Assembly: GCA_000149225.2 (NCBI GenBank)
Contig: CM000690.1
Coordinates: forward strand, 1,116,001-1,180,000
DNA: 64,000 nt
Direction of reading: 5' to 3'
Source of the DNA: Lachancea kluyveri NRRL Y-12651
Lineage: Eukaryota; Ascomycota; Saccharomycetes; Saccharomycetales; Saccharomycetaceae
Shown here in pieces: positions 8,925 to 17,961 of the stretch (its first letter is position 1; every line of letters begins with the position of its first letter). A program made the position numbers and the translations under genes. The notes beneath the pieces are model-generated. The model saw only the letters and a list, made by a program, of their open reading frames with translations. It was not told the DNA's origin and made no database searches.

Positions 8925-10280
8925 ATGCTTCCATATAAGCTGATAAATGTCTTGTGTGGCTCACTGTTATTATATAGCCCAACTGGTGCTATGGACTTAG
9001 ATGTCGATGATCTCAACTCCCTTAAAAACGCTACGGCTTTGGTCGCCTATGGTTTGATGGACTACTACACTGGTCTGCAATACGGTCAGACTATTGGTAT
9101 GTTTTCTAATCCATACTATTGGTGGGAAGCCGGTGGTGCATGGGGTTCTATGTTAGACTACTGGTGGTATATGGAGAATGACACTTATAATGATATAGTG
9201 AAACAGGCGCTACTTTACCAGACGGGTGATGATCATGACTACGTCCCACTAAACCAATCTACTACAGAAGGTAATGATGATCAAGCCTTTTGGGGGTTGG
9301 CGGTGATGGCAGCTGCGGAAAGAAATTTTTCCAATCCAGACCCGGATCAACCGCAATGGCTATATTTGGCTCAAGCTGTATTTAACACTATGGCCCTGCG
9401 TTGGGATGCGGATAGTTGTGGTGGCGGTTTGAGGTGGCAAATTTTCACTTGGAACTCTGGTTACGACTACAAGAACTCTGTGTCTAATGGTGCTTTGTTC
9501 CACATCGCTGCTAGGTTAGCCCGTTACACAGGTAATCAATCGTACGTTGATTGGGCTGAAAAGGTCTTTGATTGGATGAGGGATGTGGGTTTGATCACTG
9601 AAGGTGATTGGGCCTTTGTTCACGATGGTGTCTCGATAGACGACAATTGTACCAGTGTGACCCCTTACCAATGGACTTATAACCACGGTTTAATTATGGC
9701 CGGTTCTGCTTACTTGTACAATTTTACAGGTTCTGAAGTATGGCATAACAGAACTAAGGAATTTTTACATTCATCTTCTGTATTTTTCAAGAATGGTAGT
9801 ATTTTGTGGGAAGCGGCTTGCCAAGCATCAAATACTTGTAACACTGACCAGCGTTCCTTTAAGGCCTACTTTTCACGCTTTTTGGGTTTGACAGCACAAC
9901 TGGTCCCTGAATCCAGAAGCCAGATCATGGAATGGATTCGTTCATCCGCAAAGGGTGCTGCGGAGTCTTGTTCTGGTGGTCGCGATGGACACACATGTGG
10001 TATTAACTGGTTCAATGGCTCTTGGGATGGCTTTTACGGTTTAGGTGAACAAATGGCGGCTTTGGAAATTATTCAAAACGTAAGGTGCCTGGACAGACCA
10101 GCTCCATACACCTCCACTACTGGTGGTTCCTCCCAAGGTGATAGTGCAGCAGGTACCGAAACTCATCCAACAAACTTGACACCCTTGACTATTACCGCTG
10201 GTTCTCGTGCAGGTGCTGGCATTATCACGGCAGTTATTGGTATCTCTATAGTTGCTTGTGCTGTCTGGCTAGTTCTTTAG
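8925..10280 (+). CDS. DCW1: GPI-anchored cell-wall mannosidase, Dcw1/Dfg5 family
   Basis: Glycoside hydrolase family 76 protein of 451 residues (S. cerevisiae Dcw1, 449). It is thought to transfer GPI-anchored mannoproteins from the membrane to cell-wall glucan. There is an N-terminal signal peptide (about residues 1-22), the GH76 paired aspartates D118-D119 in NDDQAFWG, many N-glycosylation sequons, a serine/threonine-rich linker near 395-425, and a C-terminal hydrophobic tail typical of a GPI signal. Position beside ANR2 matches YKL046C-YKL047W and favours Dcw1. In a pre-duplication species this single gene would stand for the DCW1/DFG5 pair, unless a DFG5 copy exists elsewhere. Confidence 0.93.
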   Translation: MLPYKLINVLCGSLLLYSPTGAMDLDVDDLNSLKNATALVAYGLMDYYTGLQYGQTIGMFSNPYYWWEAGGAWGSMLDYWWYMENDTYNDIVKQALLYQTGDDHDYVPLNQSTTEGNDDQAFWGLAVMAAAERNFSNPDPDQPQWLYLAQAVFNTMALRWDADSCGGGLRWQIFTWNSGYDYKNSVSNGALFHIAARLARYTGNQSYVDWAEKVFDWMRDVGLITEGDWAFVHDGVSIDDNCTSVTPYQWTYNHGLIMAGSAYLYNFTGSEVWHNRTKEFLHSSSVFFKNGSILWEAACQASNTCNTDQRSFKAYFSRFLGLTAQLVPESRSQIMEWIRSSAKGAAESCSGGRDGHTCGINWFNGSWDGFYGLGEQMAALEIIQNVRCLDRPAPYTSTTGGSSQGDSAAGTETHPTNLTPLTITAGSRAGAGIITAVIGISIVACAVWLVL

Positions 10281-10348
10281 TTGAGAGGTAAATTTTGATA
10301 AAAAGAAATATTCGGAACATAAAAAGAACAATACATATGGTATGTACA

Positions 10349-11908
10349 TTAACACAACACTTTAACGTCTACTTGTTTTACTATAACACGTTTCTTGAAC
10401 CACTTGAATGATAGCTTTTCAACAAACTCGTAATCCTGTGAACTAAAACAATCCAACCCGATCTCTATCAAGACATGAGGCGAAATAATGACCGTATCAT
10501 CGTCTGTGTCATATGTTTCGATTATATGGTTCAGTCTGTTTAGGATGATACAGGTTCTCTGATGGAAGTATCCGACAAGGCCTAGCACAGAATCTAATTC
10601 ATCGCTTATTTCCTTTTCGTCCAAATCCTCATTTTCATGGTATGAAGGTTTTATGTATCCTGCTGTGGCCCACCAGTAAAAACCATCAATTAGATATTGA
10701 GACCATGATAGAGGTTCTATCGAAGAAGAAAACGTCACACATCTTGTCTCAGACAGCTCCTCCCCTAAATATACATGAACCAATTTTCTGTAAAGCTCCC
10801 ACTCATGAGGTGTAGCCCTTAAGACAGAAGAATCACTTGCTGTGACAAACTCTGGTATGTCTTTCCCATCGTCCTTTAACTTTAAACACTTGTCATATAG
10901 TTCATTTTTGAACAATAAAATCTCATCACTTGTGCATGCGATAAACCCTGGTATATCGTAGTTATCAGCAGATGTGGCCATGGATTCGGAAACAAGACTT
11001 GTTAGATAATCAATATCTGTAATTCCTACGGTATATAATGGTTGCAGTGTTTCTTCTTTAAAATTCATGCTGTTTTGTAGGACCTTGGGCACCAAAGAGA
11101 GTATTGATAGACAATAGGTGAGGGCGTTGCATTTCTCGAAAGACAGCCCTGCATTGTTTAAGATTAAGACTCTTTCCCTCAGTAAACACGATTTCCATAA
11201 TGAAAACAACAGGGGCCCAAGGCTACGCACTAATTCTGGAAGTTTCTCGAGCATATGCCTGTGTTTTCTAGATTCAACATTCTCACCGATAAATTTGCCT
11301 GCGTTTTGCCAAGACCTTTGGAGTACCGGAGATGAGAGTCTTGCCGATTCTGATTTTAGGCTATTAGAATCAAAATAGTCTTCGAAAGTTTCGAAATCAC
11401 TAAAGTTTCCTATTCTCAACCAATGTTTTAGAAGTGCCTGCAAATCGTCGATGTATTCGTTAGCACTGGTGAACCTATTAGGCTTCCAATCATAAAATTT
11501 GCTCCTGCTTACGCCTTTCTGTCTGAATTGAGGATCTACTACTATGCCAAGTGAAAACATGTACACTTTACTTCTATCAACTTGTGTATTGTGTTTTATC
11601 AAATCCTGGCCATTCTGTTCAAAGGCAGTAATGCCGTAAAGATAATGACTTGAGCCTTTGGGCAGCACAAAATTAATGATGTCTTCTGTAGATTCATGAC
11701 TACCAGAAGGCAAACACTTGAACTCAATATTTTTTAGGCTTATCTCACTATTGTTACAAGTTTTTGACCATACTATTATGTTACCCCTTTTCACATCAAA
11801 CTGGCATAAAAACATAGCGCTAATTGGGACCTTGTGTGGAGGTTCAGGGATTTTAAAATCCTGTGATTGAAGGTATTGCATATCAAGTGGCTCAGGTGCT
11901 CTCTCCAT
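10349..11908 (-). CDS. ANR2: Anr2, DENN/Avl9-related protein
   Basis: 519-residue protein, close to S. cerevisiae Anr2 (YKL047W, about 516). Anr2 is poorly characterised but related to Avl9 and DENN-domain proteins of late secretion; the N-terminus (MFLCQFDVKRGNIIVWS) has the upstream-DENN character. The open frame continues to a TTG at 12145 and would overlap BLI1, but it has no ATG before 11908, which also gives the family length. It is convergent with DCW1 (68 bp) and divergent from BLI1 (93 bp). Confidence 0.88.
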   Translation of the reverse strand: MERAPEPLDMQYLQSQDFKIPEPPHKVPISAMFLCQFDVKRGNIIVWSKTCNNSEISLKNIEFKCLPSGSHESTEDIINFVLPKGSSHYLYGITAFEQNGQDLIKHNTQVDRSKVYMFSLGIVVDPQFRQKGVSRSKFYDWKPNRFTSANEYIDDLQALLKHWLRIGNFSDFETFEDYFDSNSLKSESARLSSPVLQRSWQNAGKFIGENVESRKHRHMLEKLPELVRSLGPLLFSLWKSCLLRERVLILNNAGLSFEKCNALTYCLSILSLVPKVLQNSMNFKEETLQPLYTVGITDIDYLTSLVSESMATSADNYDIPGFIACTSDEILLFKNELYDKCLKLKDDGKDIPEFVTASDSSVLRATPHEWELYRKLVHVYLGEELSETRCVTFSSSIEPLSWSQYLIDGFYWWATAGYIKPSYHENEDLDEKEISDELDSVLGLVGYFHQRTCIILNRLNHIIETYDTDDDTVIISPHVLIEIGLDCFSSQDYEFVEKLSFKWFKKRVIVKQVDVKVLC

Positions 11909-12001
11909 ACTTTCTGTACTTTCTTTTCTTGGTCTTTTTGGAAACCCCTGTTGATGCTCATAAATTTTGAAAATGGAGCCTTTTCCAGCTTTCCTTAACA
12001 C

Positions 12002-12352
12002 ATGTATAAAAACAAAGGGCAAATGAAAGAAAGGGTGATAAAGAAAAGGATCGAGAACTGTGTTGACCAGGTACAGGAAGTTGTAGACATGGAGTCGGCC
12101 AAGGCAATATCCGAATTTGATGTTAAAACTGAGGAAAACTACCAATGGCTAGATGAATTAAAATCAAAATATAACATGGCAGATAGACAAACACATAATA
12201 CTACACAATTCTCAGAAGAGTATTGCAAGAAAATAGATGAGTTAGAAAAGCAAGTCGACTATTTAGAGAAGTTGGCAGATGAGTTAGAGGAGTTCCAAAC
12301 CGAACTAGAGATTAAATCAAAACGTGTGAGAAGAAATTCTTCCTACAAATGA
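12002..12352 (+). CDS. BLI1: BLOC-1 subunit Bli1
   Basis: Small coiled-coil protein of 116 residues, similar to S. cerevisiae Bli1 (113), a subunit of the yeast BLOC-1 complex that acts in endosomal maturation with the Rab Vps21. The C-terminal stretch ELEEFQTELEIKS followed by a basic end aligns with the S. cerevisiae ELEEFQNEIKIK region. The ATG at 12023 gives nearly the same length as S. cerevisiae and is an alternative start. In S. cerevisiae BLI1 lies beside FBA1; here it lies beside ANR2, about 9 kb from FBA1, which marks an inversion end between the lineages. Confidence 0.85.
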   Translation: MYKNKGQMKERVIKKRIENCVDQVQEVVDMESAKAISEFDVKTEENYQWLDELKSKYNMADRQTHNTTQFSEEYCKKIDELEKQVDYLEKLADELEEFQTELEIKSKRVRRNSSYK

Positions 12353-12371
12353 AATTGTTTACGAGCCTTCG

Positions 12372-13862
12372 TTACTTACCAACGCAGAAATTCGAGAATA
12401 CGACGCCCAGGATTTCTTCTACACCAACAGTCTCACCAGTAATTTTGCCGATACCCTCAGCAGCATAGGTAAGGCTTTCGGATGCCATTACAACATCATC
12501 CATCTCTTTGAACTTAATGAATTCCTCGATACCGTACAGGACGTCATTGTTTAGTATTTCTTGAACTCTTTTAGAAACTACAATAGGATCAGATTCGTCA
12601 CTGGACTCGGATAGTTCTTTGAAAATACTAGTTAACTCCTGGATAAGGTCTTCTATGCCGGTTTGATTTAAGCAAGATACAAACTTAACGGGATACTGAC
12701 CATCAAACTCTGCTTTGAGAGTTTGGCGGATAGACTCTATTTTACCAACATCAACCAGATCACTTTTGTTAACGACAATAATAATGTTTTTGTCCCTTAG
12801 CTGACTCTTGATGTGATCTTTCAAATCGTCTGTTATATATAGTTCGTTACTGGCATCCACTAAAAGTACAACCAAGTCACTCTGAGAGCTTTTCATCTTG
12901 GCACGCCTGATACCTTGCAATTCAATCTGGTCGCTGCTGTTCTTTCTTATTCCTGCCGTATCGCAAAGTACTACTTTGTAGCCGTTTACATCTATAGGAA
13001 CATCGATCGAATCCCTTGTCGTTCCTGGAATACTGCTCACGATGGAAGTCTCATCGTTGGTTAAACTGTTCAAAAGCGATGATTTCCCCGCATTCGGGGG
13101 GCCCAGTAGCACTAATTTAATGCCGCTTTGTAGGATACTTGATTTTTCGATCTTATGGACAAACCTTTTGATTTCAGTTTGAATACGAAGCATGTTTGTA
13201 TTGACCGTGTTAAATATGTTTTGGATATCCTCTATTTCTGTATCGTCGCCAAAATCTATGATCGCCGTTAGCTGCGCAATATTTTCAACAATTGATTTCC
13301 TCCAATTCAGGAATCTAACTCTATTCTCCCCATTGAAACTTGAGACAGCAGACTTACGCTGTGTTTCTGTCTCAGCATCAATTAGTTCGCCAATACCCTC
13401 GATTTGTGTTAGATCAAACCGCCCATTCTGAAAACCTCTTTGGGAGAATTCACCAGGTTGAGCATATCTAATATTAATCCCTCGCACCCTATCATGCAAG
13501 GACTCGATGGCTTGGAGTATACCGCTAACAACGGCTCGGCCACCGTGTAAGTGTAGTTCTAGAATATCTTCACCGGTGAAAGTTTTGGGTGAGTCAAAAT
13601 AGATAACCAAAGAAGAGTCCAGTAAATGATGCTTTTCTGAAAGTGGTGAAAACAGGTTTCTCAGTGAAGCTCTTCTTGGAACTGGATCTTTATTAGACTT
13701 TGTTAGCTGATGATAAATATACTTGCAATGAGTTCCAGATATTCTTACAACTGCGATGGCTGATCTGTGGCCAGGAGGTGTAGATAATGCATAGATGGTC
13801 GGATAGTACCTAGTAAGTGGAAGAGAAGAGAACTTTCTGAAAGAATTGAACTGTTTGAGCAT
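12372..13862 (-). CDS. MSS1: Mitochondrial tRNA-modifying GTPase (MnmE family)
   Basis: Mitochondrial GTPase of 496 residues (S. cerevisiae 526) that works with Mto1 to add the carboxymethylaminomethyl group to wobble uridines of mitochondrial tRNAs. The N-terminus is basic and serine-rich, as a presequence should be. The TrmE N-domain ends near residue 120. The G domain has the P-loop GPPNAGKSS at 254-262, DTAG at 301-304 and NKSD near 365. The extreme C-terminus CVGK, with C493, is the conserved MnmE catalytic CxGK motif. The stop is only 19 bp from the convergent BLI1 stop. Confidence 0.96.
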   Translation of the reverse strand: MLKQFNSFRKFSSLPLTRYYPTIYALSTPPGHRSAIAVVRISGTHCKYIYHQLTKSNKDPVPRRASLRNLFSPLSEKHHLLDSSLVIYFDSPKTFTGEDILELHLHGGRAVVSGILQAIESLHDRVRGINIRYAQPGEFSQRGFQNGRFDLTQIEGIGELIDAETETQRKSAVSSFNGENRVRFLNWRKSIVENIAQLTAIIDFGDDTEIEDIQNIFNTVNTNMLRIQTEIKRFVHKIEKSSILQSGIKLVLLGPPNAGKSSLLNSLTNDETSIVSSIPGTTRDSIDVPIDVNGYKVVLCDTAGIRKNSSDQIELQGIRRAKMKSSQSDLVVLLVDASNELYITDDLKDHIKSQLRDKNIIIVVNKSDLVDVGKIESIRQTLKAEFDGQYPVKFVSCLNQTGIEDLIQELTSIFKELSESSDESDPIVVSKRVQEILNNDVLYGIEEFIKFKEMDDVVMASESLTYAAEGIGKITGETVGVEEILGVVFSNFCVGK

Positions 13863-13950
13863 CCCTAGGGTCTAGGATGCATAAAGGAAAATAGTAATAA
13901 TAATAGTTTGGTTATGTTGTGATGAGGTATCAAAAAAAAAATTCGGTAAT

Positions 13951-13963
13951 CAAAAATTAAAAA
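13951..13963 (-). terminator. Pol III terminator of tRNA-Ala
   Basis: On the tRNA sense (minus) strand, T5 directly follows the tRNA 3' end, then AA and a second T5. Runs of five T terminate RNA polymerase III in yeast. Confidence 0.8.
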
Positions 13964-14036
13964 TGGACGAGTCCGGAGTCGAACCGAAGACCTCTCCCAT
14001 GCTAAGGGAGCGCGCTACCAACTACGCCACACGCCC
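13964..14036 (-). tRNA. tRNA-Ala (anticodon AGC)
   Basis: 73-nt intronless tRNA on the minus strand, nearly identical in my reading to S. cerevisiae tRNA-Ala(AGC). It has the GGGCGTG 5' acceptor strand, an A-box-type D arm, the anticodon stem CTCCC/GGGAG around loop TTAGCAT (AGC, complement of 14001-14003), and the T-loop GGTTCGACTCC (B box). The gene lies between MSS1 and the unknown secreted-protein gene. I found no other tRNA in the window. Confidence 0.97.
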
Positions 14037-14268
14037 GTGTTACGTTATACGGTTTTGTATTTGACACTGTTATATTGATCTAGTAACTGTTTCTGATTTT
14101 TTTTTGTGACATTGAGTACAATACGGCTTTGTGACATTCATCATAGTTTGTTTTGTAAACAGAGAATATTTGTTTTAAATCATATAAAAAAAAAATGTAA
14201 TGTTTCTGCTTCCTATTGTTAGTCACTGTCTGGACATATAGTAATTATACTTGTGAAGGAAACTATAG

Positions 14269-15315
14269 ATGAGATTTTTCAGTGGCCGACTTGCAGAGGT
14301 CTTGGTAATTGGAGCATTATCCAAACTTGTATGTGGTATAGTTTTTGCTGAACAAGATTTAATTGGACTGATTAATAAAAACGTTCGAAATCGGGATCTG
14401 TTACATGATGTATCTGCTGATGTAGTTGGAATCGTATCGGATACAGACACAACTTTAATTGGCACTGATCAGGGTCAAAAAGAGGCCTCTAAAAATGATG
14501 TTTTAATCGCACGGGATCAGCTCATGAACTACCAGTTTGATATCGACGCGGCCGAAAGTCATATATTGAAGGCCACCAGTACCCTCAGATCATTTCTTCA
14601 AAAGAAAAATATTACCAACGTTAACGATGCTGTCACTGTCGCTAGCGAGAAGTGGGTTGATTTTTCCCAAAATATTCTCGATGAGGAGTACCTAAAGAAA
14701 CGTATTCAAGAAATTAGAGCGTTCTATGGCAACTCAGAATCATTAAAACAAGGTGCTAAAATGTTTGATAATGTTTATGGGTACGCAGTGAATGAAACTG
14801 ATTGGGAAGAATTGTTTGTCAAAGGGAAAGAGTACCTACATAACTTAACTTCAAGTCAGATGTTTGTCAAGTTGAAGGAGAAAAACAAAGAGTTGATAAA
14901 GGAAGTTTATGAGCCAAACGTAACCGAATATTTTAGGGATGTCTGGAGATATATGGAATTTAAAGCTGAGAACAATTCGGAAATTCTAGAACTTAAAAAC
15001 AACATAGATACAAGAATCAGAAATGTTTTACAGAAGAGGCCTTCTTGTACAGTCGAGACAAGGGACCCAAAACCTGGTAACTCGCCACATGTTATAAGAG
15101 AGAGAAATTTGAGTAGCAAGAATACTGGGGTCACCCGACTGGCACAGCACAAGCAACTTGAAGCCGTTTATTTGAATGTTACTGAACAAAACGTGACAGC
15201 TTTGAGACCAACGCGAACTAAAGATGAATCTTCTGGCAGAATATCTTACCGCATATCTTCCTGGTCTATAATGGGTGCAGTTATTATTGCAGTGAGTAGT
15301 GTGGTATTGTTCTGA
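14269..15315 (+). CDS. Unrecognised secreted, N-glycosylated, probably GPI-anchored protein
   Basis: 348-residue protein that I do not recognise. Seen in the sequence: a hydrophobic N-terminus (residues about 8-27) consistent with a signal peptide; eight N-glycosylation sequons (N114, N175, N192, N217, N235, N280, N303, N308); a charged, probably helical middle (about 70-260); and a final hydrophobic segment (about 330-348) ending at the C-terminus without basic residues, as GPI-attachment signals do. Only four cysteines are seen or fewer, so it is not a cysteine-rich wall protein. It lies between the tRNA and MRPL3, where S. cerevisiae has no gene that I know of. Codon use looks like its neighbours. 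It is most likely a cell-surface or wall protein of pre-duplication yeasts; function unknown. Confidence 0.75.
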   Translation: MRFFSGRLAEVLVIGALSKLVCGIVFAEQDLIGLINKNVRNRDLLHDVSADVVGIVSDTDTTLIGTDQGQKEASKNDVLIARDQLMNYQFDIDAAESHILKATSTLRSFLQKKNITNVNDAVTVASEKWVDFSQNILDEEYLKKRIQEIRAFYGNSESLKQGAKMFDNVYGYAVNETDWEELFVKGKEYLHNLTSSQMFVKLKEKNKELIKEVYEPNVTEYFRDVWRYMEFKAENNSEILELKNNIDTRIRNVLQKRPSCTVETRDPKPGNSPHVIRERNLSSKNTGVTRLAQHKQLEAVYLNVTEQNVTALRPTRTKDESSGRISYRISSWSIMGAVIIAVSSVVLF

Positions 15316-15749
15316 GTAGAGGTCATATTACTTTTCAGTTGTAGATTTTCTTACATACTGTGTCTTATTTTTGTATACGGCGAACTTATTATATACGGTC
15401 TATCAAGATGCGCCAACTTGGAAACAAATATCTGTAAAAGCTACTAGATATCAAGAAAGGATTATCACCTATCGAATAACCTCTCTCGGGATGTCATATA
15501 TCACACAACCTTAGTGTCGGCTCTCTCTGTAAAAACTCGGAACTGCTTAGACGTCAGATACGTATTGTGTGATCAGTGTCCGTGTTTAGACGTTTTTGCG
15601 TCGAAGCTTGTTTTCAGAGGCCTTATGCTATGAAAAAATTTTCAAGATTTTTCAGTGGTTGGTTTGGATAGAGAGCATTCAAAGGATTTAAAAACAGCCA
15701 TTCGAAGCTAGTGTGCTGCTCGAGGATACATCTTTCAGAAGTAATTCCC
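15316..15749. other. Intergenic region before MRPL3
   Basis: 434 bp between the unknown surface-protein gene and MRPL3. The open frame of MRPL3 extends back to a GTG at 15711 but has no earlier ATG. No RNA gene or clear regulatory motif was recognised. Confidence 0.5.
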
Positions 15750-16904
15750 ATGTCACAATTAGTTCGCTATTCCACATGTGCGCTGCGCAATTCGAGAGTT
15801 GCCAGTTCCTCCAAATGGGTCATCAGTTCCTCCAAACGGGCTGTCGTGGGAATCACTAGCTCAAGACCAACTGCTAGGTCCTTCCGAACCAGTGCATCCA
15901 GATTTCAACTCCAACAGCAAGAGACAACCACACCCGAGTTGAACAAATACAAACAGTACTACGTCAGTCTCCAGTCTGCCATCAACGGTGTTCCCGAAGA
16001 GTTGGCCACCAAATCCTCACCTTTGGTAACGCTGCATAAGAGATTGGCTTTGCCAGAAGCCTTTCCGTTGGCTACGTTGTCTAGATGTTTAACTTGCCGC
16101 TCTTCTCAACTCCCTTATGACATTAACGACCCTTCATCTGGTGCCGCATTCACCAGTACTGTGCCAACAAACAACTTTTTTGATAACTACGGCTTAAATA
16201 TCTTTGGAAAGAATCTGTTGACCTACCATGTTACACATAAAATATTGTCCCAATATCCACGTCTTCCAACTGTAGTTTTAAACGCTGTTGTTGACGCGTA
16301 CATCTCTCAGCCGATCTTGGCAGACGTTGGGAAATCCTGGGGTATCGAAGTAGAGACAACGTCCGTTTTGGAAAGATACTTGAAGGACGAACCGATCCAG
16401 CTGACACTAGGTAAGCTACGTTTCTTCAACAACACATTAGCTAAAAGCGATGGTGTTGAACTAATTACCTCTCAGAATTTTTCCGAAGAGGCTGCTTACT
16501 CCTTAGCCGTCAGAAGTATAATTGGCGCTCTATGGGCTCATACGCATGAAACCAATCCGGCTGCAGCATTCAAATTCATCGACGATCATATTTTATCTAG
16601 GAAGTTAGACGTTTCAAAAATGTTTCAATTCGAACAACCAACAAGAGAACTGGCTGTGCTATGCCGTCGTGAAGGTTTGGAAAAACCGGTTTCCAAATTG
16701 CTTGCTGAATCTGGTAGGCTTTCTAAGGCTCCAGTGTTCATCGTTGGTGTCTTTTCTGGCCAAGACAAAATCGGGGAGGGGTTCGGCTCTTCTTTGAAGG
16801 AGGCCAAAGCCAGGGCTGCCACGGATGCGTTGATGAAATGGTACTGTTACGAGCCAGTTGAAAATCAAGCCCCAGTGGTAGACCATGGTGCTGTTATTGT
16901 ATGA
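15750..16904 (+). CDS. MRPL3: Mitochondrial large ribosomal subunit protein mL44
   Basis: Mitochondrial ribosomal protein Mrpl3 (mL44), 384 residues versus 390 in S. cerevisiae. The first ~50 residues are rich in R, S and T and lack acidic residues, a classic mitochondrial presequence. An RNase III-like fold region lies in the middle (about 130-300) and a double-stranded-RNA-binding-like domain near the end ([20 protein letters not shown], then [13 protein letters not shown]). Start chosen at the first ATG. Order MSS1-MRPL3-CSI1-PEX12 matches YMR023-YMR026. Confidence 0.93.
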   Translation: MSQLVRYSTCALRNSRVASSSKWVISSSKRAVVGITSSRPTARSFRTSASRFQLQQQETTTPELNKYKQYYVSLQSAINGVPEELATKSSPLVTLHKRLALPEAFPLATLSRCLTCRSSQLPYDINDPSSGAAFTSTVPTNNFFDNYGLNIFGKNLLTYHVTHKILSQYPRLPTVVLNAVVDAYISQPILADVGKSWGIEVETTSVLERYLKDEPIQLTLGKLRFFNNTLAKSDGVELITSQNFSEEAAYSLAVRSIIGALWAHTHETNPAAAFKFIDDHILSRKLDVSKMFQFEQPTRELAVLCRREGLEKPVSKLLAESGRLSKAPVFIVGVFSGQDKIGEGFGSSLKEAKARAATDALMKWYCYEPVENQAPVVDHGAVIV

Positions 16905-17004
16905 GTAGACACCTCGGCCATCGTAAGATGGGATAAATAGAAACACATAATATAACTTGTATATATTGAATTACTTCTGCCCTTTGGCATAAATGACTTT
17001 GTTC

Positions 17005-17057
17005 GTGTGTGCATGTGTGTGTATATATGGGTGTGTACGTATGTGTGTATGTATGCA
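17005..17057. repeat. TG-rich microsatellite with a Rap1-like match
   Basis: An imperfect TG/TATG repeat lies in the 262-bp MRPL3-CSI1 interval. Its core TATATATGGGTGT at 17022-17034, read on the minus strand, differs at one position from the Rap1 consensus ACACCCRYACAYM. It may serve the CSI1 promoter or simply be a microsatellite. Confidence 0.4.
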
Positions 17058-17166
17058 CTTGCCCATGTTGATGCGCGTACTTAGTCACTGAGTTGCGCAC
17101 TCTGATGCATCTCAAGGATTTGTTGAGCATTCGCGACACCAAACAGTACACCTGAATACAACAAGG

Positions 17167-17922
17167 ATGGATGTCAAACTACACGTATCCGTAATAATCG
17201 ATGTTAATCATAATTTTGAAATGCAAGTGAATAAGAGCGGCAGTACCACGATTCCGCTCTGCTGTCTGCTATTTGCTCGATGCTCTGAAGACAGTGCTGA
17301 AATTGTTAAGGGGGTGCCGATTCCAATCGAATATGACAACGGGAATGCAAGTTTAACGTGTAATTCACTTACTTTACAAACACGTATTAGGTTGGTACAG
17401 ACAACGGCTCCTGACTTAAGCCCATATGGTGTATTACTAGTGAATCACGATTTGAACGACTACCACGAATTTTTGATAGGGCTTCGCCGAGACTTGGCAA
17501 TAGAATACTATTTCACCTACTCTCCATCTGTACAAAAACTCCAATTAAGATGCTATTGCGATGAACTTTTAGAGAGGCAAGTAGCTTACCAGATTGTTAA
17601 AAACGATGCGGTCACGCTGGCTGTGAGTAATGCGGCGATAAGAACAGAGGCACAACAGCAGCGAGACGATTGGTCCAATGAACAGGTCCGAATTTCAAAG
17701 CACCTTATACAAGAAATTGACAAGGTAGTAAGCTATCTCCAAAGTGATCATGTAACTGACGAAATTTTGAGAAAAGTTTCACTTTTGGTGTCTGAATTGA
17801 AAAAGCCAGTAACGGAGGATATTAAACAAGAGCTATTGAACAAAGAAATAGAATTACAATCACTGAGGTTGTTATGCGAACAATGGGAGACTCTGCAATC
17901 ATTAAGTACATATATAGAATAG
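17167..17922 (+). CDS. CSI1: COP9 signalosome subunit Csi1 (Csn6-like)
   Basis: 251-residue protein placed as Csi1 (YMR025W, 295 residues) mainly by position between MRPL3 and PEX12. Csi1 is a strongly diverged MPN-type (Csn6-like) subunit of the yeast COP9 signalosome, which removes Rub1/NEDD8 from cullins and affects the pheromone response. The first ~130 residues are compatible with an MPN fold but lack the JAMM zinc motif, as expected for a non-catalytic subunit. Residues about 150-250 are helical with coiled-coil character. Similarity is low across species, so synteny carries the call. The stop lies 39 bp from the convergent PEX12 stop. Confidence 0.8.
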   Translation: MDVKLHVSVIIDVNHNFEMQVNKSGSTTIPLCCLLFARCSEDSAEIVKGVPIPIEYDNGNASLTCNSLTLQTRIRLVQTTAPDLSPYGVLLVNHDLNDYHEFLIGLRRDLAIEYYFTYSPSVQKLQLRCYCDELLERQVAYQIVKNDAVTLAVSNAAIRTEAQQQRDDWSNEQVRISKHLIQEIDKVVSYLQSDHVTDEILRKVSLLVSELKKPVTEDIKQELLNKEIELQSLRLLCEQWETLQSLSTYIE

Positions 17923-17961
17923 TCGCAAACATTAACATGAATGATTCGTGGATCATATGTC

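Noticed and set aside
12002-12145. N-terminal extension of ANR2 overlapping BLI1
   Set aside because: The extra 79 codons contain no ATG, starting only at TTG, and would exceed the family length.
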